Origin: Streptomyces katrae
Lineage (GTDB): Bacteria; Actinomycetota; Actinomycetes; Streptomycetales; Streptomycetaceae
Direction: 5' to 3'
DNA length: 17,032 bases
Assembly: GCF_000966975.1 (NCBI RefSeq)
Contig: NZ_JZWV01000345.1
Span: 1-17,032, forward strand
A program made the translations under genes and the position numbers. Position 1 is the first letter of the stretch. Each line of letters opens with the position of its first letter. Positions 8,203-15,327 of this stretch are shown one piece after another. The notes beneath the pieces are model-generated. The model was given only the letters and a program-made list of their open reading frames with translations. It was not told the DNA's origin and did not search any database.

Positions 8203-9447
8203 GTGACACTTCTGACGAGGCGGGCACGGGCGGGGATGGCCGCCGTGGCGGTGTGGGCGGGCCTGCTGGGCGGGCTCACCGGCTGCACCGGGGACGGCAG
8301 GTCCCCGGTCGAGGTGCAGCTGCCCGGCAAACCCCGCTCGCCCGACGAGGCGATCCGCATCACCCCCGACGACAACGCCAAGGGGGTTCCGGCCGACGGC
8401 CCGCTGCGGGTCCACGTCCCCGAGGGCCGGCTGGAGCGGGTCACCGTCACCAAGGTGGAGGACGCCCAGGAGGAGCAGGTCCCCGGCTCCATCGCCGCCG
8501 ACGGGCTCAGCTGGAGCCCCGACCCGGAGGCCGGGCGGCTCGCGCTCGCCGCCAAGTACACCGTCGACGCCGTCGCCCTCGACGGGCACAACCGCCGCCA
8601 GGCCCGCCACACCACCTTCACCACCTACGTCCCCGAGGAGCGGTTCATCGGCTACTTCAAGCCCGAGAACCGCTCGACCGTCGGTACCGGCATGATCGTC
8701 TCCTTCAAGTTCAGCCGGGCCGTCAAGAACCGCGCCGAGGTCGAGCGCGCCATCACCGTCACGGCCGAACCGGCCGTGCCCGTCGTCGGCCACTGGTTCG
8801 GCTCCGAACGCCTGGACTTCCGGCCCAAGGAGTACTGGAAGCCCGGTACCCAGGTCACAGTGAAGATCAAGCTCCGCGATGTCGAGGGCGCACCGGGGGC
8901 GTACGGCATCCAGGACAAGACCGTCAGGTTCACCATCGGCCGCTCCCAGATCTCGACGGTCGACGCGGCCGCGCACACCATGGAGGTCCGGCGCGGCGGC
9001 GAGCTGCTGTCCACCATCCCCATCAGCGCCGGGGCCCCGAAGAACACCACCTACAACGGCAAGATGGTGGTGATGGAGATGTTCGACGTCACCCGGATGA
9101 ACGGGGCCACCGTCGGCTTCACCAGCGAGGACGGCAAGGGCGAGTACGACATCCCCGACGTCCCGCACGCCATCCGGCTCACCGCCTCCGGCACCTTCCT
9201 GCACGGGAACTACTGGGCCAGCCCCGACACCTTCGGCACCACCAACACCAGCCACGGCTGCGTCGGCCTGCGCGACGACAAGGGCGGCGGCTCCGACACC
9301 CCGGCGGGCTGGTTCTTCGACCGGACCCTGATCGGGGACGTGGTGGAGGTCGTGAACTCCCAGGACAAGACCGTGGCCCCCAACAACGGACTGGGCGGCT
9401 GGAACATGTCCTGGGCCGACTGGGTCGCGGGTTCCGCCACCGGCTGA
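8203..9447 (+). CDS. Lipoprotein L,D-transpeptidase (Ig-like domains + YkuD), copy 1
   Basis: Secreted lipoprotein of 414 residues. A basic n-region and hydrophobic core end in the lipobox LTGC (lipidated Cys28). Two Ig-like beta domains follow (about 45-145 and 145-245), then the YkuD catalytic domain (about 247-385) and a short C-terminal subdomain rich in Trp. Catalytic signature: His334 in HGNYWAS and SHGCVGL with Cys353, as in actinobacterial LdtMt2-type enzymes. These make 3-3 cross-links between diaminopimelate residues of peptidoglycan on the outer membrane face and are usually penicillin-insensitive. The GTG at 8203 keeps the RRAR n-region; ATG 8236 is an alternative that would remove it. 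The open frame extends upstream into the region antisense to glgX, but that part is shadow. It is closely similar throughout to the second copy at 11999-13231, pointing to duplication around the surface-protein gene between them. Confidence 0.9.
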   Translation: MTLLTRRARAGMAAVAVWAGLLGGLTGCTGDGRSPVEVQLPGKPRSPDEAIRITPDDNAKGVPADGPLRVHVPEGRLERVTVTKVEDAQEEQVPGSIAADGLSWSPDPEAGRLALAAKYTVDAVALDGHNRRQARHTTFTTYVPEERFIGYFKPENRSTVGTGMIVSFKFSRAVKNRAEVERAITVTAEPAVPVVGHWFGSERLDFRPKEYWKPGTQVTVKIKLRDVEGAPGAYGIQDKTVRFTIGRSQISTVDAAAHTMEVRRGGELLSTIPISAGAPKNTTYNGKMVVMEMFDVTRMNGATVGFTSEDGKGEYDIPDVPHAIRLTASGTFLHGNYWASPDTFGTTNTSHGCVGLRDDKGGGSDTPAGWFFDRTLIGDVVEVVNSQDKTVAPNNGLGGWNMSWADWVAGSATG

Positions 9448-10683
9448 CCCGCGCTGCAATCGAGTGATCGTCGGACCGGAATGCCGTAGCCGGGGAGTGT
9501 CTTCCGTCCGCCACGCCGGGCCCCGCCCGCAGCCTGGCAGGGCCATCAGCGCAGGCGATGGCCGATTTCGTGGACGGAGCGTCATGTCAGCAAGGAACTG
9601 GACCCTCGGGCTGGCCGTGGGAGCCGTACTCGCGGCCACCACCGGGGCCCCCTCGGCCCTCGCGGCCGGCCCCGGTACCGCCCCGCCGGCGGCCCGCGCC
9701 CTGCGCGCCCCGCTACCCGGCGGCCTCGGTCCGTGCATCCCCGGCGGCACCGGCCCGAACCAGGGCTGCCCGCCCGTCTGGCCCGACCCCAACAACCTGC
9801 CCTACACCGGCCGGGACAACGGCATCAACCTCTTCGTCGGCGGCGACATGCGGTCCGCCGCGGGGACGCCGAGGCCGAGGGCAAGGTCGTGGTCCTCGGC
9901 GACTTCGACATGAACAAGTCCGCCGGCGGCAACGTCTACAACGTGGGCATCGCGGGCGTCGGCTCCCGGGTCCCCCCGGCGGACGGCTCGGACTTCCTGA
10001 CCACCGGCGACGACATCACCGTCGCCACCGGCCAGCGGCTCCTCGCCGACGGCGGAGTCGTCCGCTACGCGGGCACCCTCACCGGCACGGTGACCGGCAC
10101 CCTCGCCCACGACGCGAACGCCGCCGCCCCCTACGCCGCGCTGCGCGGTCAGCTCGGCGCCGCGAGCACCTGCTACGCTCACCCCCAGGGCGCCCCGCGC
10201 CCCGCCACCGGCCGGGCCGTGTGGAGCGCGCAGGAGACCGTCTTCACCGGTGACGGCGTCTCCATGCTCCAGGTCTTCAATGTGGACTTCGACCTCGCCG
10301 GCACCGGCACCGGCCAGCAGTCCATCCGCTTCGCGGGCATCCCGGCCGGCGCCACTGTCCTGGTCAACGTCACCGGCGAGGCCCGGACGCTGCGCGTCAA
10401 CAACGTCATGCTGCCGCCCGGGCTGCGCGAGCGGCTGCTGTGGAACTTCCCCGACGCCCAGTCCGTCGGCCTCGCCGGCTCGGCCCAGCTCGGCGGCAGC
10501 GTGCTGATCGGCCAGGACACCTCCCTCGCCACGGTCTCCGTCATCGGCCTGAACGGCCGCTTCTTCACCGCCGGGAACGTCACCCACACCAGCCCCACCG
10601 AGACCACGGGCCTCGGAGCCGAGTTCCACGCCTACCCCTTCGACGGCGACCTGCCCGAATGCGCCCCCAACCCGCCGGTCACC

Positions 10684-11670
10684 GGCCGGGTGTCCGTGCT
10701 GAAGACCGACGACGAGGGCCGGCCGCTGCCGGGCGCCCGGGGCGAGCGGTGGCGCGAGAGCAACGGCGTCCCGGGCCTGCAGACCGGCGGCGCGGACCCC
10801 GACACCCGCGTGACCGACTGCACCACCCCCGCCGACGGCACCTGCACCCGCGAGGAGGAGCTCGGCACCTACTACTGGCGCGAGACCGCCGCCCCCTCCG
10901 GCTACGACCTGCCGGCCGACCCGGTCCTCCAGCTGGTCCTGACGCGGGAGAACGCCGAACAGGGCGTGCGCGTCACCGCCCGGAACCGCCGGACCGCGCC
11001 GCCCGAGCCCAGCGCCCGCGTGGTGCTGCGCAAGCTCGACCTGGAGACCGGTGACCCCGTGCCCGGCGGCCGCTTCGAGCTGTGGCGCGAGACCAACGGC
11101 GTCCCCGACCTCCAGACCTCCGGCCAGGACCCGGACACCCGGCTCGGCGGCGTCTGCGTGACCGACACCCAGGGCAGCTGCACGGTGGAACTGCCCGTCG
11201 GCGAGCGCTACTACTGGCGCGAGGTCGGCGTGCCCGACGGCTACGAGCGCCCCGCGGACCCGGTCACCGCCTTCGACCTGGACGAGGACGACGTCGCCCA
11301 GGGTGCCGTCGTCACCATCCGCAACCAGCGCAAGGACGTGGAGCACCCCGGCTCCATCAAGGTGGTGAAGAAGGACGCCAAGACCCGCAAGCCCCTGGCC
11401 GGAGGGGTGTTCCAGCTGTGGAAGGAGACCAACAACACCGAGGGCCTGCAGACCGGGGGCCAGTACCCCGACGAGCGGATCGGTGAGCCCTGCACCACCG
11501 GCGGCAACGGGGCCTGCGAGTTCGACGGGCTCGTCCCGGGGACGTACTACCTCCTGGAGACCGCGGCCCCCGACGGCTACGCCCTGCCCGCCGACCACGT
11601 GACGGGGCCGCTGCTGGTCCGGGGCGGTGCCGATGAGGAGATCGTCGTCCCGGTCCTCAACAAGCGGGAC
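10684..11670 (+). repeat. Three SpaA/Cna-B isopeptide modules in tandem
   Basis: Modules at 10684-11010, 11011-11352 and 11353-11670 each contain an N-terminal Lys strand (VLKTD, LRKLD, VKKDA), a central Glu strand (RETAAPSGY, REVGVPDGY, LETAAPDGY) and a terminal Asn strand (ARNRR, IRNQR, VLNKR). These are the three residues of the intramolecular isopeptide bond in Cna-B/SpaA folds. Each also carries an LQT-x-G-x2-PD-x-R block and a C-x7-C pair. The spacing is close to 110 residues per module. Divergence at the DNA level is large, so the duplication is old. Confidence 0.85.
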
Positions 11671-11688
11671 AAGCACGGCAAGCCGGAC

Positions 11689-11736
11689 CACCACAAGCCC
11701 GGCCACGACAAGCCGGGCCACGACAAGCCGGGCCAC
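11689..11736 (+). repeat. 15-bp tandem repeat encoding H-D-K-P-G units
   Basis: About three copies of a 15-bp unit (core ggccacgacaagccg) encode HHKPG-HDKPG-HDKPG at the start of a low-complexity tail running to 11856. The tail continues as looser GHD/GH units and holds about 12 histidines in 46 residues. Such arrays can change copy number by slippage. Confidence 0.7.
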
Positions 11737-11904
11737 GAGGAGCACGGCGACCACGACGGACCTCCGCCGGGCCACGACCAGCCCGGCCACGACGGCCACG
11801 ACGGTCACGGCCTCCCGGGTCTCGGCGGCGACTGGACCGCCGCCCGCGACCGCGACTGACGCACCGACCGGACGTCCCGCACGCGCCGCAGTTGGGACGG
11901 AACG

Positions 11905-11932
11905 GTGACATGAACGTTTCTATTCGTAATCT
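11905..11932 (+). promoter_or_regulatory. Probable sigma70/HrdB-type promoter of the second L,D-transpeptidase
   Basis: GTGACA (11905-11910) and TAATCT (11927-11932) are separated by 16 nt, in an unusually AT-rich patch between the surface-protein stop (11859) and GTG 11999. This would give a leader of about 60 nt. The patch also contains GGAAC (11899-11903), an ECF-type -35 core, but no matching -10 at a usual distance was found. Confidence 0.45.
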
Positions 11933-11998
11933 CCCCATGTGATTTCCTGTCGGCAAGCGCGCGACTGTCCGTGCGCGGGGGACATGGGGAGAACACGA

Positions 11999-13231
11999 GT
12001 GAACGTGCAGCCGATACGCGGCCGCGTCCGCACCGGCCTGCCGGCCCTGCTGCTGGGCGCGGCCCTTCTGCTCACCACGGCGTGCAGCAACGGCGGCGGC
12101 GCCGCGGGCGGCGGGGGCGACAACGGCAAGGCCGGTGGCGGCAACGCGGCCAAGGCCAACACCGAGGCCTCGAAGGCCGTGGTCAGCGTCAAGCCGGACG
12201 ACGGCGCCAAGGAGGTCGCGACCAGCGGCGTCCTGAAGGTCACCAGCACCGGCGGCAAGCTGACCACGGTCACGGTCGCCGACACCAAGGGCAACGCGGT
12301 CGAGGGCAAGCTCACCCCCGACGGCGCCGCCTGGGAGCCCGCCCGCAACCTGGCCGCCGCCACCGAGTACAAGGTGCACGCGGTCGCCAAGGACGAGGCC
12401 GGCCGGGAGTCCGCCAAGGACGCCACCTTCACCACCCTCACCCCGCAGAACACCTTCGTCGGCCACTACACGCCCGAGGACGGCTCGACCGTCGGCGTGG
12501 GCATGCCGGTGTCGATCAACTTCACCCGCGGCATCACCAACACCGAGGCCGTGGAGAAGGCCATCACGGTCACCGCCGAGCCCTCCGTGCCGATCGAGGG
12601 CCACTGGTTCGGCAACGACCGCCTCGACTTCCGCCCCGAGAAGTACTGGGCCGCCGGCACCAAGGTCACCGTGAAGCTCGCCCTCGACGGCGTCGAGGGC
12701 CGCCCCGGGGTCTACGGCAAGCAGACCCGTACGGTCACCTTCACCGTCGGCCGCTCCCAGGTCTCCACGGTGGACGCCACGGCGAAGACGATGGAGGTCG
12801 TCCGCGACGGCCAGGTCATCAAGAACCTCCCCATCACGGCCGGCGCCCCCGCCACGACCACCTACAACGGTCAGATGGTCATCAGCGAGAAGTACAAGGT
12901 GACCCGGATGAACGGCGCCACCGTCGGCTTCGGCGGCGAGTACGACATCTCGGACGTCCCGCACGCGATGCGCCTGTCGAACTCCGGCACCTTCGTCCAC
13001 GGCAACTACTGGGCCTCCTCCAGCACCTTCGGCTCGGAGAACGTCAGCCACGGCTGCGTCGGCCTGGAGGACGAGCGCGGCGCCGGAGACCCGAACACCC
13101 CGGCCGCCTGGTTCTTCAACGAGTCCCTCATCGGTGACGTGGTGATCGTGAAGAACTCCAAGGACAAGCAGATCGCCCCGGACAACGGCCTCAACGGCTG
13201 GAACATGGACTGGGCGGAGTGGAAGAAGTAA
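11999..13231 (+). CDS. Lipoprotein L,D-transpeptidase (Ig-like domains + YkuD), copy 2
   Basis: Secreted lipoprotein of 410 residues with the same plan as copy 1. A basic n-region (RGRVR) and hydrophobic core end in TTAC, with lipidated Cys29. A Gly/Ser/Asn/Lys spacer (30-58) replaces the Pro-containing linker of copy 1. Two Ig-like domains (about 60-150 and 150-250) and a YkuD domain (about 252-390) follow. Active-site signature: His334 in HGNYWAS and SHGCVGL with Cys353. Shared blocks include GHWFG-x2-RLDFRP, GRSQ-x-STVDA and [11 protein letters not shown]. It is expected to form 3-3 peptidoglycan cross-links. The GTG at 11999 is chosen because GGGGAGAA ends 5-7 nt upstream; ATG 11984 is an in-frame alternative with a poorer position. 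The gene has its own promoter-like sequence and is closed by a 16-bp hairpin, so it is probably transcribed independently of the enoyl-CoA hydratase. Confidence 0.92.
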   Translation: MNVQPIRGRVRTGLPALLLGAALLLTTACSNGGGAAGGGGDNGKAGGGNAAKANTEASKAVVSVKPDDGAKEVATSGVLKVTSTGGKLTTVTVADTKGNAVEGKLTPDGAAWEPARNLAAATEYKVHAVAKDEAGRESAKDATFTTLTPQNTFVGHYTPEDGSTVGVGMPVSINFTRGITNTEAVEKAITVTAEPSVPIEGHWFGNDRLDFRPEKYWAAGTKVTVKLALDGVEGRPGVYGKQTRTVTFTVGRSQVSTVDATAKTMEVVRDGQVIKNLPITAGAPATTTYNGQMVISEKYKVTRMNGATVGFGGEYDISDVPHAMRLSNSGTFVHGNYWASSSTFGSENVSHGCVGLEDERGAGDPNTPAAWFFNESLIGDVVIVKNSKDKQIAPDNGLNGWNMDWAEWKK

Positions 13232-13252
13232 GCGGGTCGGCTCCCTGACCCG

Positions 13253-13287
13253 GTGGCCCGGTGCTGTGACCCACAGCACCGGGCCAC
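13253..13287 (+). terminator. Strong hairpin terminator after the second L,D-transpeptidase
   Basis: Perfect 16-bp stem (13253-13268 with 13272-13287; core GGCCCGGTGCTGTG) around a 3-nt loop (ACC), 22 nt after the stop codon. There is no U tract. A stem of this strength between two same-strand genes should separate their transcripts; it could also act in both directions. Confidence 0.75.
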
Positions 13288-13304
13288 TTCCCGTTAACCG
13301 CCGC

Positions 13305-13310
13305 TAACCT
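13305..13310 (+). promoter_or_regulatory. Possible -10 box of a leaderless enoyl-CoA hydratase transcript
   Basis: TAACCT lies 7 nt before ATG 13318, and the sequence between (tccccgt) has no ribosome-binding site. Together these suggest that transcription begins at or next to the start codon, as is common in actinomycetes. No convincing -35 was found. Confidence 0.3.
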
Positions 13311-13317
13311 TCCCCGT

Positions 13318-14085
13318 ATGACCCTCTCTCTCGAAGTCTCCGAAGGCGTCGGCACCATCCGCCTGGACCGCCCGCCCATGAACGCCCTGGACATCGCCAC
13401 CCAGGACCGGCTGCGCGAGCTCGCCGTGGAGGCGACCGACCGCGCCGACGTACGCGCCGTCATCCTCTACGGCGGGGAGAAGGTGTTCGCGGCCGGCGCG
13501 GACATCAAGGAGATGCAGACCATGGACCACGCGGCGATGGTCGCCCGGTCCCGCGGGCTGCAGGAGGCCTTCACGGCCGTCGCCCGGATCCCCAAGCCCG
13601 TCGTCGCCGCCGTCACCGGTTACGCGCTCGGCGGCGGCTGCGAGCTCGCGCTCTGCGCCGACTACCGGATCGCCGCCGACAACGCCAAGCTCGGGCAGCC
13701 CGAGATCCTGCTCGGCCTGATCCCGGGCGCCGGCGGCACCCAGCGGCTGTCCCGGCTGATCGGCCCCTCCAGGGCCAAGGACCTCATCTTCACGGGCCGG
13801 ATGGTCAAGGCCGAAGAGGCGCTCACCCTGGGCCTGGTGGACCGGGTCGTGCCGGCCGCCGAGGTGTACGAGCAGGCGCACGCCTGGGCCGCGAAGCTCG
13901 CCCAGGGCCCGGCGATCGCCCTGCGCGCGGCCAAGGAGTGCGTGGACGCCGGCCTGGAGGCCGACATCGACACCGGCCTGACCATCGAACGCAACTGGTT
14001 CGCGGGGCTGTTCGCCACCGAGGACCGCGAGCGCGGCATGCGCAGCTTCGTCGAAGAGGGCCCGGGCAAGGCGAAGTTCGTCTGA
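13318..14085 (+). CDS. Enoyl-CoA hydratase/isomerase family protein
   Basis: Crotonase-fold protein of 255 residues, a usual length for the family. The oxyanion-hole segments are AAGADIKEM (58-66) and GYALGGGCEL (101-110). Both catalytic glutamates of true hydratases are present, Glu109 (GGGCELAL) and Glu129 (GQPEILLGLIPGAGGTQRL). It should therefore hydrate trans-2-enoyl-CoA to 3-hydroxyacyl-CoA in the cytosol, in beta-oxidation or an amino-acid breakdown route. No other beta-oxidation gene is adjacent, so the substrate is open. The ATG at 13318 is the natural start because the family's usual N-terminal strand (LSLEVSEGVGTIRLDRP) begins directly there. There is no visible Shine-Dalgarno sequence, which suggests a leaderless mRNA. 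The gene is isolated between hairpins at 13253-13287 and 14112-14134. Confidence 0.93.
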   Translation: MTLSLEVSEGVGTIRLDRPPMNALDIATQDRLRELAVEATDRADVRAVILYGGEKVFAAGADIKEMQTMDHAAMVARSRGLQEAFTAVARIPKPVVAAVTGYALGGGCELALCADYRIAADNAKLGQPEILLGLIPGAGGTQRLSRLIGPSRAKDLIFTGRMVKAEEALTLGLVDRVVPAAEVYEQAHAWAAKLAQGPAIALRAAKECVDAGLEADIDTGLTIERNWFAGLFATEDRERGMRSFVEEGPGKAKFV

Positions 14086-14111
14086 GTGGACCCCTGCGGG
14101 TGGTTTAGCTC

Positions 14112-14134
14112 CGCCTTAAGGCAACCTTAAGGCG
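14112..14134 (+). terminator. Hairpin after the enoyl-CoA hydratase gene
   Basis: Perfect inverted repeat CGCCTTAAGG-CAA-CCTTAAGGCG, a 10-bp stem with a 3-nt loop, 26 nt after the stop. Each arm contains the palindrome CCTTAAGG, so the site also reads as an 11-bp-spaced direct repeat and could instead be a protein-binding operator. A further palindrome, GTTGATCAAC, follows at 14140-14149. Confidence 0.5.
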
Positions 14135-14231
14135 AAACGGTTGATCAACACACCGTGATCGCTTCCACGCAGATCGTCACCGCAGGTCAACGCGGGCCGG
14201 TGGCCCCCTGGTTGCCCCTCGCATATGCCGG

Positions 14232-14267
14232 TACGCCCTCCTGGAATCCTGGATTCCGGGGGGCGTA
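14232..14267 (+). other. Long hairpin in the leader region of the HATPase gene
   Basis: Arms 14232-14248 and 14252-14267 form about 16 pairs, with one bulged T (14239) and one G-T pair, around a CTG loop. The core is GGAATCC/GGATTCC. It lies 50 nt before ATG 14317. It may be a second terminator of the upstream gene or a structured leader. Confidence 0.5.
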
Positions 14268-14316
14268 TTCCCGTGGAACGGCCTTGGCGGGCGCGGCGGC
14301 CGTCCATGATGGGTGC

Positions 14317-14820
14317 ATGGCGGGCCTGGAGGGTGTGGAACAGCCGCGGCAGCGCGGGAGCGCTATGGCCGTACGGCTCACGGCGGCGGTCGAGGACGAG
14401 CAGGGCCTCAAGGCGCTGGAGCTGTACGGGAACCCGGCGGAGGCGGAGGTGATCCTGCCGTCCATGCCGGAATCGGCGGGCACGGCCCGCCGGCTCACCC
14501 AGAGCGTGGTGGTCCGCTTCTGGGGCCTGTCGCCGCAGATCGCCGAGCACGCCGTCCTGCTGGTCTCCGAGCTCGTCGGCAACGCCGTGCGCCACACCGG
14601 GGCCCGCTCCTTCGGGCTGCGGATGCTGCGCCGTCGCGGCTGGATCCGCGTGGAGGTGCGCGACCCCTCGCGCGGGCTGCCCTGTCTGATGCCGGTCCAC
14701 GAGCTGGACACCACCGGCCGGGGGCTGTTCCTCGTCGACAAGCTGTCCGACCGCTGGGGTGCCGACCTGCTGCCGCGCGGCAAGATCACCTGGTTCGAGA
14801 TGCGGGTCGCGGACCGCTGA
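14317..14820 (+). CDS. HATPase_c-type ATP-binding protein (anti-sigma/RsbW-like regulator)
   Basis: Cytosolic protein of 167 residues with a GHKL ATPase domain of the small, stand-alone kind that is heavily expanded in Streptomyces. Visible boxes: N box ELVGNAVRHTG (Asn89), G1 box VEVRDPSRGLP (Asp116) and G2 box TTGRGLFLVDKLSDRWG (134-148). Family members bind ATP, and some act as anti-sigma factors and serine kinases of anti-anti-sigma partners. No sigma factor or STAS partner gene is present, so the target is unknown. ATG 14317 was preferred because it gives the usual roughly 30-45 residue lead before the first domain strand. ATG 14365 has GGGAG 4 nt upstream and would give 151 residues. 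The longer open frame back to 14155 would cross the hairpin at 14232-14267 and is not credible. Confidence 0.85.
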   Translation: MAGLEGVEQPRQRGSAMAVRLTAAVEDEQGLKALELYGNPAEAEVILPSMPESAGTARRLTQSVVVRFWGLSPQIAEHAVLLVSELVGNAVRHTGARSFGLRMLRRRGWIRVEVRDPSRGLPCLMPVHELDTTGRGLFLVDKLSDRWGADLLPRGKITWFEMRVADR

Positions 14821-14835
14821 CCCCCCGGAACGCCG

Positions 14836-14875
14836 GAAACCCCCTGTCGCCGAGGTGGGGCGCTGCGGGGGTTTC
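14836..14875 (+). terminator. Hairpin terminator after the HATPase gene
   Basis: GAAACCCCC (14836-14844) pairs perfectly with GGGGGTTTC (14867-14875), with the second arm ending in a short T run. It starts 16 nt past the stop codon. The 22-nt loop may fold further. Confidence 0.55.
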
Positions 14876-14880
14876 ATGGG

Positions 14881-14914
14881 CGCCGAGGACCGGTGGGGTG
14901 TGTGGTCCTCGGCG
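14881..14914 (+). terminator. Second hairpin in tandem after the HATPase gene
   Basis: CGCCGAGGACC (14881-14891) and GGTCCTCGGCG (14904-14914) form a perfect 11-bp stem with a 12-nt loop. It lies only 5 nt after the previous hairpin, so the two probably work as a tandem or bidirectional terminator. Confidence 0.55.
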
Positions 14915-15199
14915 GGTGGGCTTCGCTCGGGTCAATGGGAAGCCGTGGTTCCGACTATGGCAGACGAGCGCGCGAACGCCAAAAGTCCCCACTCGGACAT
15001 AAGTGTGCAAATCCTAAGAGTTTTCATCTAAATCTTAGGTGAGGTGGGCCACGTACCTCGCAATCCATGAATGAATATCCATCGCTCCGCGTAAATCATT
15101 GATCGAATAGCGGATGGACGGGCTTCGGTCCGCCACTTCCGAAGGTCCCAAACTGGGTCAATCAATACCTTCGGGGGCGTTCAGCACTTAAATGGGCGG
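14915..15199. other. AT-richer structured intergenic region before the deacetylase
   Basis: No convincing gene is seen here. From about 14990 to 15115 the sequence is much richer in A and T than the rest of the window. It holds inverted repeats CCTAAGA/TCTTAGG (15013-15019 with 15033-15039), GCGGA/TCCGC (15110-15114 with 15129-15133) and CCGAAGGT/ACCTTCGG (15139-15146 with 15167-15174). The last encloses a nested CCCA-AAC-TGGG hairpin (15147-15157). Two tiny overlapping frames begin at ATG 14935 (36 codons) and ATG 14957 (24 codons); neither has a clear ribosome-binding site. The region most likely carries the promoter and 5' leader of the following genes. Confidence 0.45.
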
Positions 15200-15279
15200 G
15201 TGCTCTGTTATCAAGACCGCCGTACCGTCCTCCGCGCCACGGCGGCGGTCGCCGCCGGTTCCCGCGCGACCGGCCCGGT
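15200..15279 (+). pseudogene. Out-of-frame Tat-like signal sequence remnant of the deacetylase
   Basis: From GTG 15200 this frame reads a short lead and then DRRTVLRATAAVAAGS, a twin-arginine plus hydrophobic-core pattern typical of secreted Streptomyces proteins. It then drifts into Ser/Pro-rich nonsense. The deacetylase domain starts one frame away at VALTFHGNGD (from 15280). A deletion or one-base loss between about 15250 and 15280 would explain this, because the usual linker between signal and domain is also missing. Confidence 0.5.
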
Positions 15280-15327
15280 GTCGCGCTCACCTTCCACGGC
15301 AACGGCGACCCCGCCATCGCCCGCTCC

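Larger units (their letters stand above)
9584..11859 (+). pseudogene. Choice-of-anchor A / SpaA-repeat surface protein, interrupted by a frameshift
   Basis: ATG 9584 follows GGACGGAG and encodes a Sec signal peptide ending SALA|AG near residue 27, then [14 protein letters not shown]. There the frame runs into unrelated Arg/Ser-rich residues and stops at 9913. The protein clearly resumes in another frame as [18 protein letters not shown]. Restoring one G in the GGGG run at 9862-9865 joins the two parts into a 758-residue protein. Order: signal peptide, choice-of-anchor A domain (about 85-360; typical VLVNVTG, LLWNFPDA and HAYPFDGDLPEC blocks), three SpaA/Cna-B modules (368-476, 477-590, 591-696) and a His/Asp/Gly/Pro tail (697-758). 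It is predicted to be a cell-surface adhesin or wall protein. It ends in LPGLGGDWTAARDRD with no hydrophobic helix, so no standard sortase signal. It may be a true pseudogene, a phase-variable gene or a base-call error. It sits between two L,D-transpeptidase genes. Confidence 0.8.

Noticed and set aside
9797..9811. LPYTG pentapeptide, a match to the LPXTG sortase motif
   Set aside because: It lies about 72 residues from the N-terminus and is not followed by a hydrophobic helix and basic tail, so it cannot be a sorting signal; it is a chance match in a Pro-rich linker.
9802..11808. 668-codon minus-strand open frame across the surface-protein gene
   Set aside because: It is Val/Ala/Gly/Leu-rich shadow sequence with no domain. 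The plus strand shows unmistakable SpaA repeats.
11899..11920. ECF (SigE-like) promoter, GGAAC followed by CGTTTC, also seen as GGAAC and CGTTTC upstream of the first L,D-transpeptidase
   Set aside because: The spacing is about 11 nt here and about 14 nt upstream of the other gene. The two differ and both are shorter than the usual 15-17 nt, so chance cannot be excluded.
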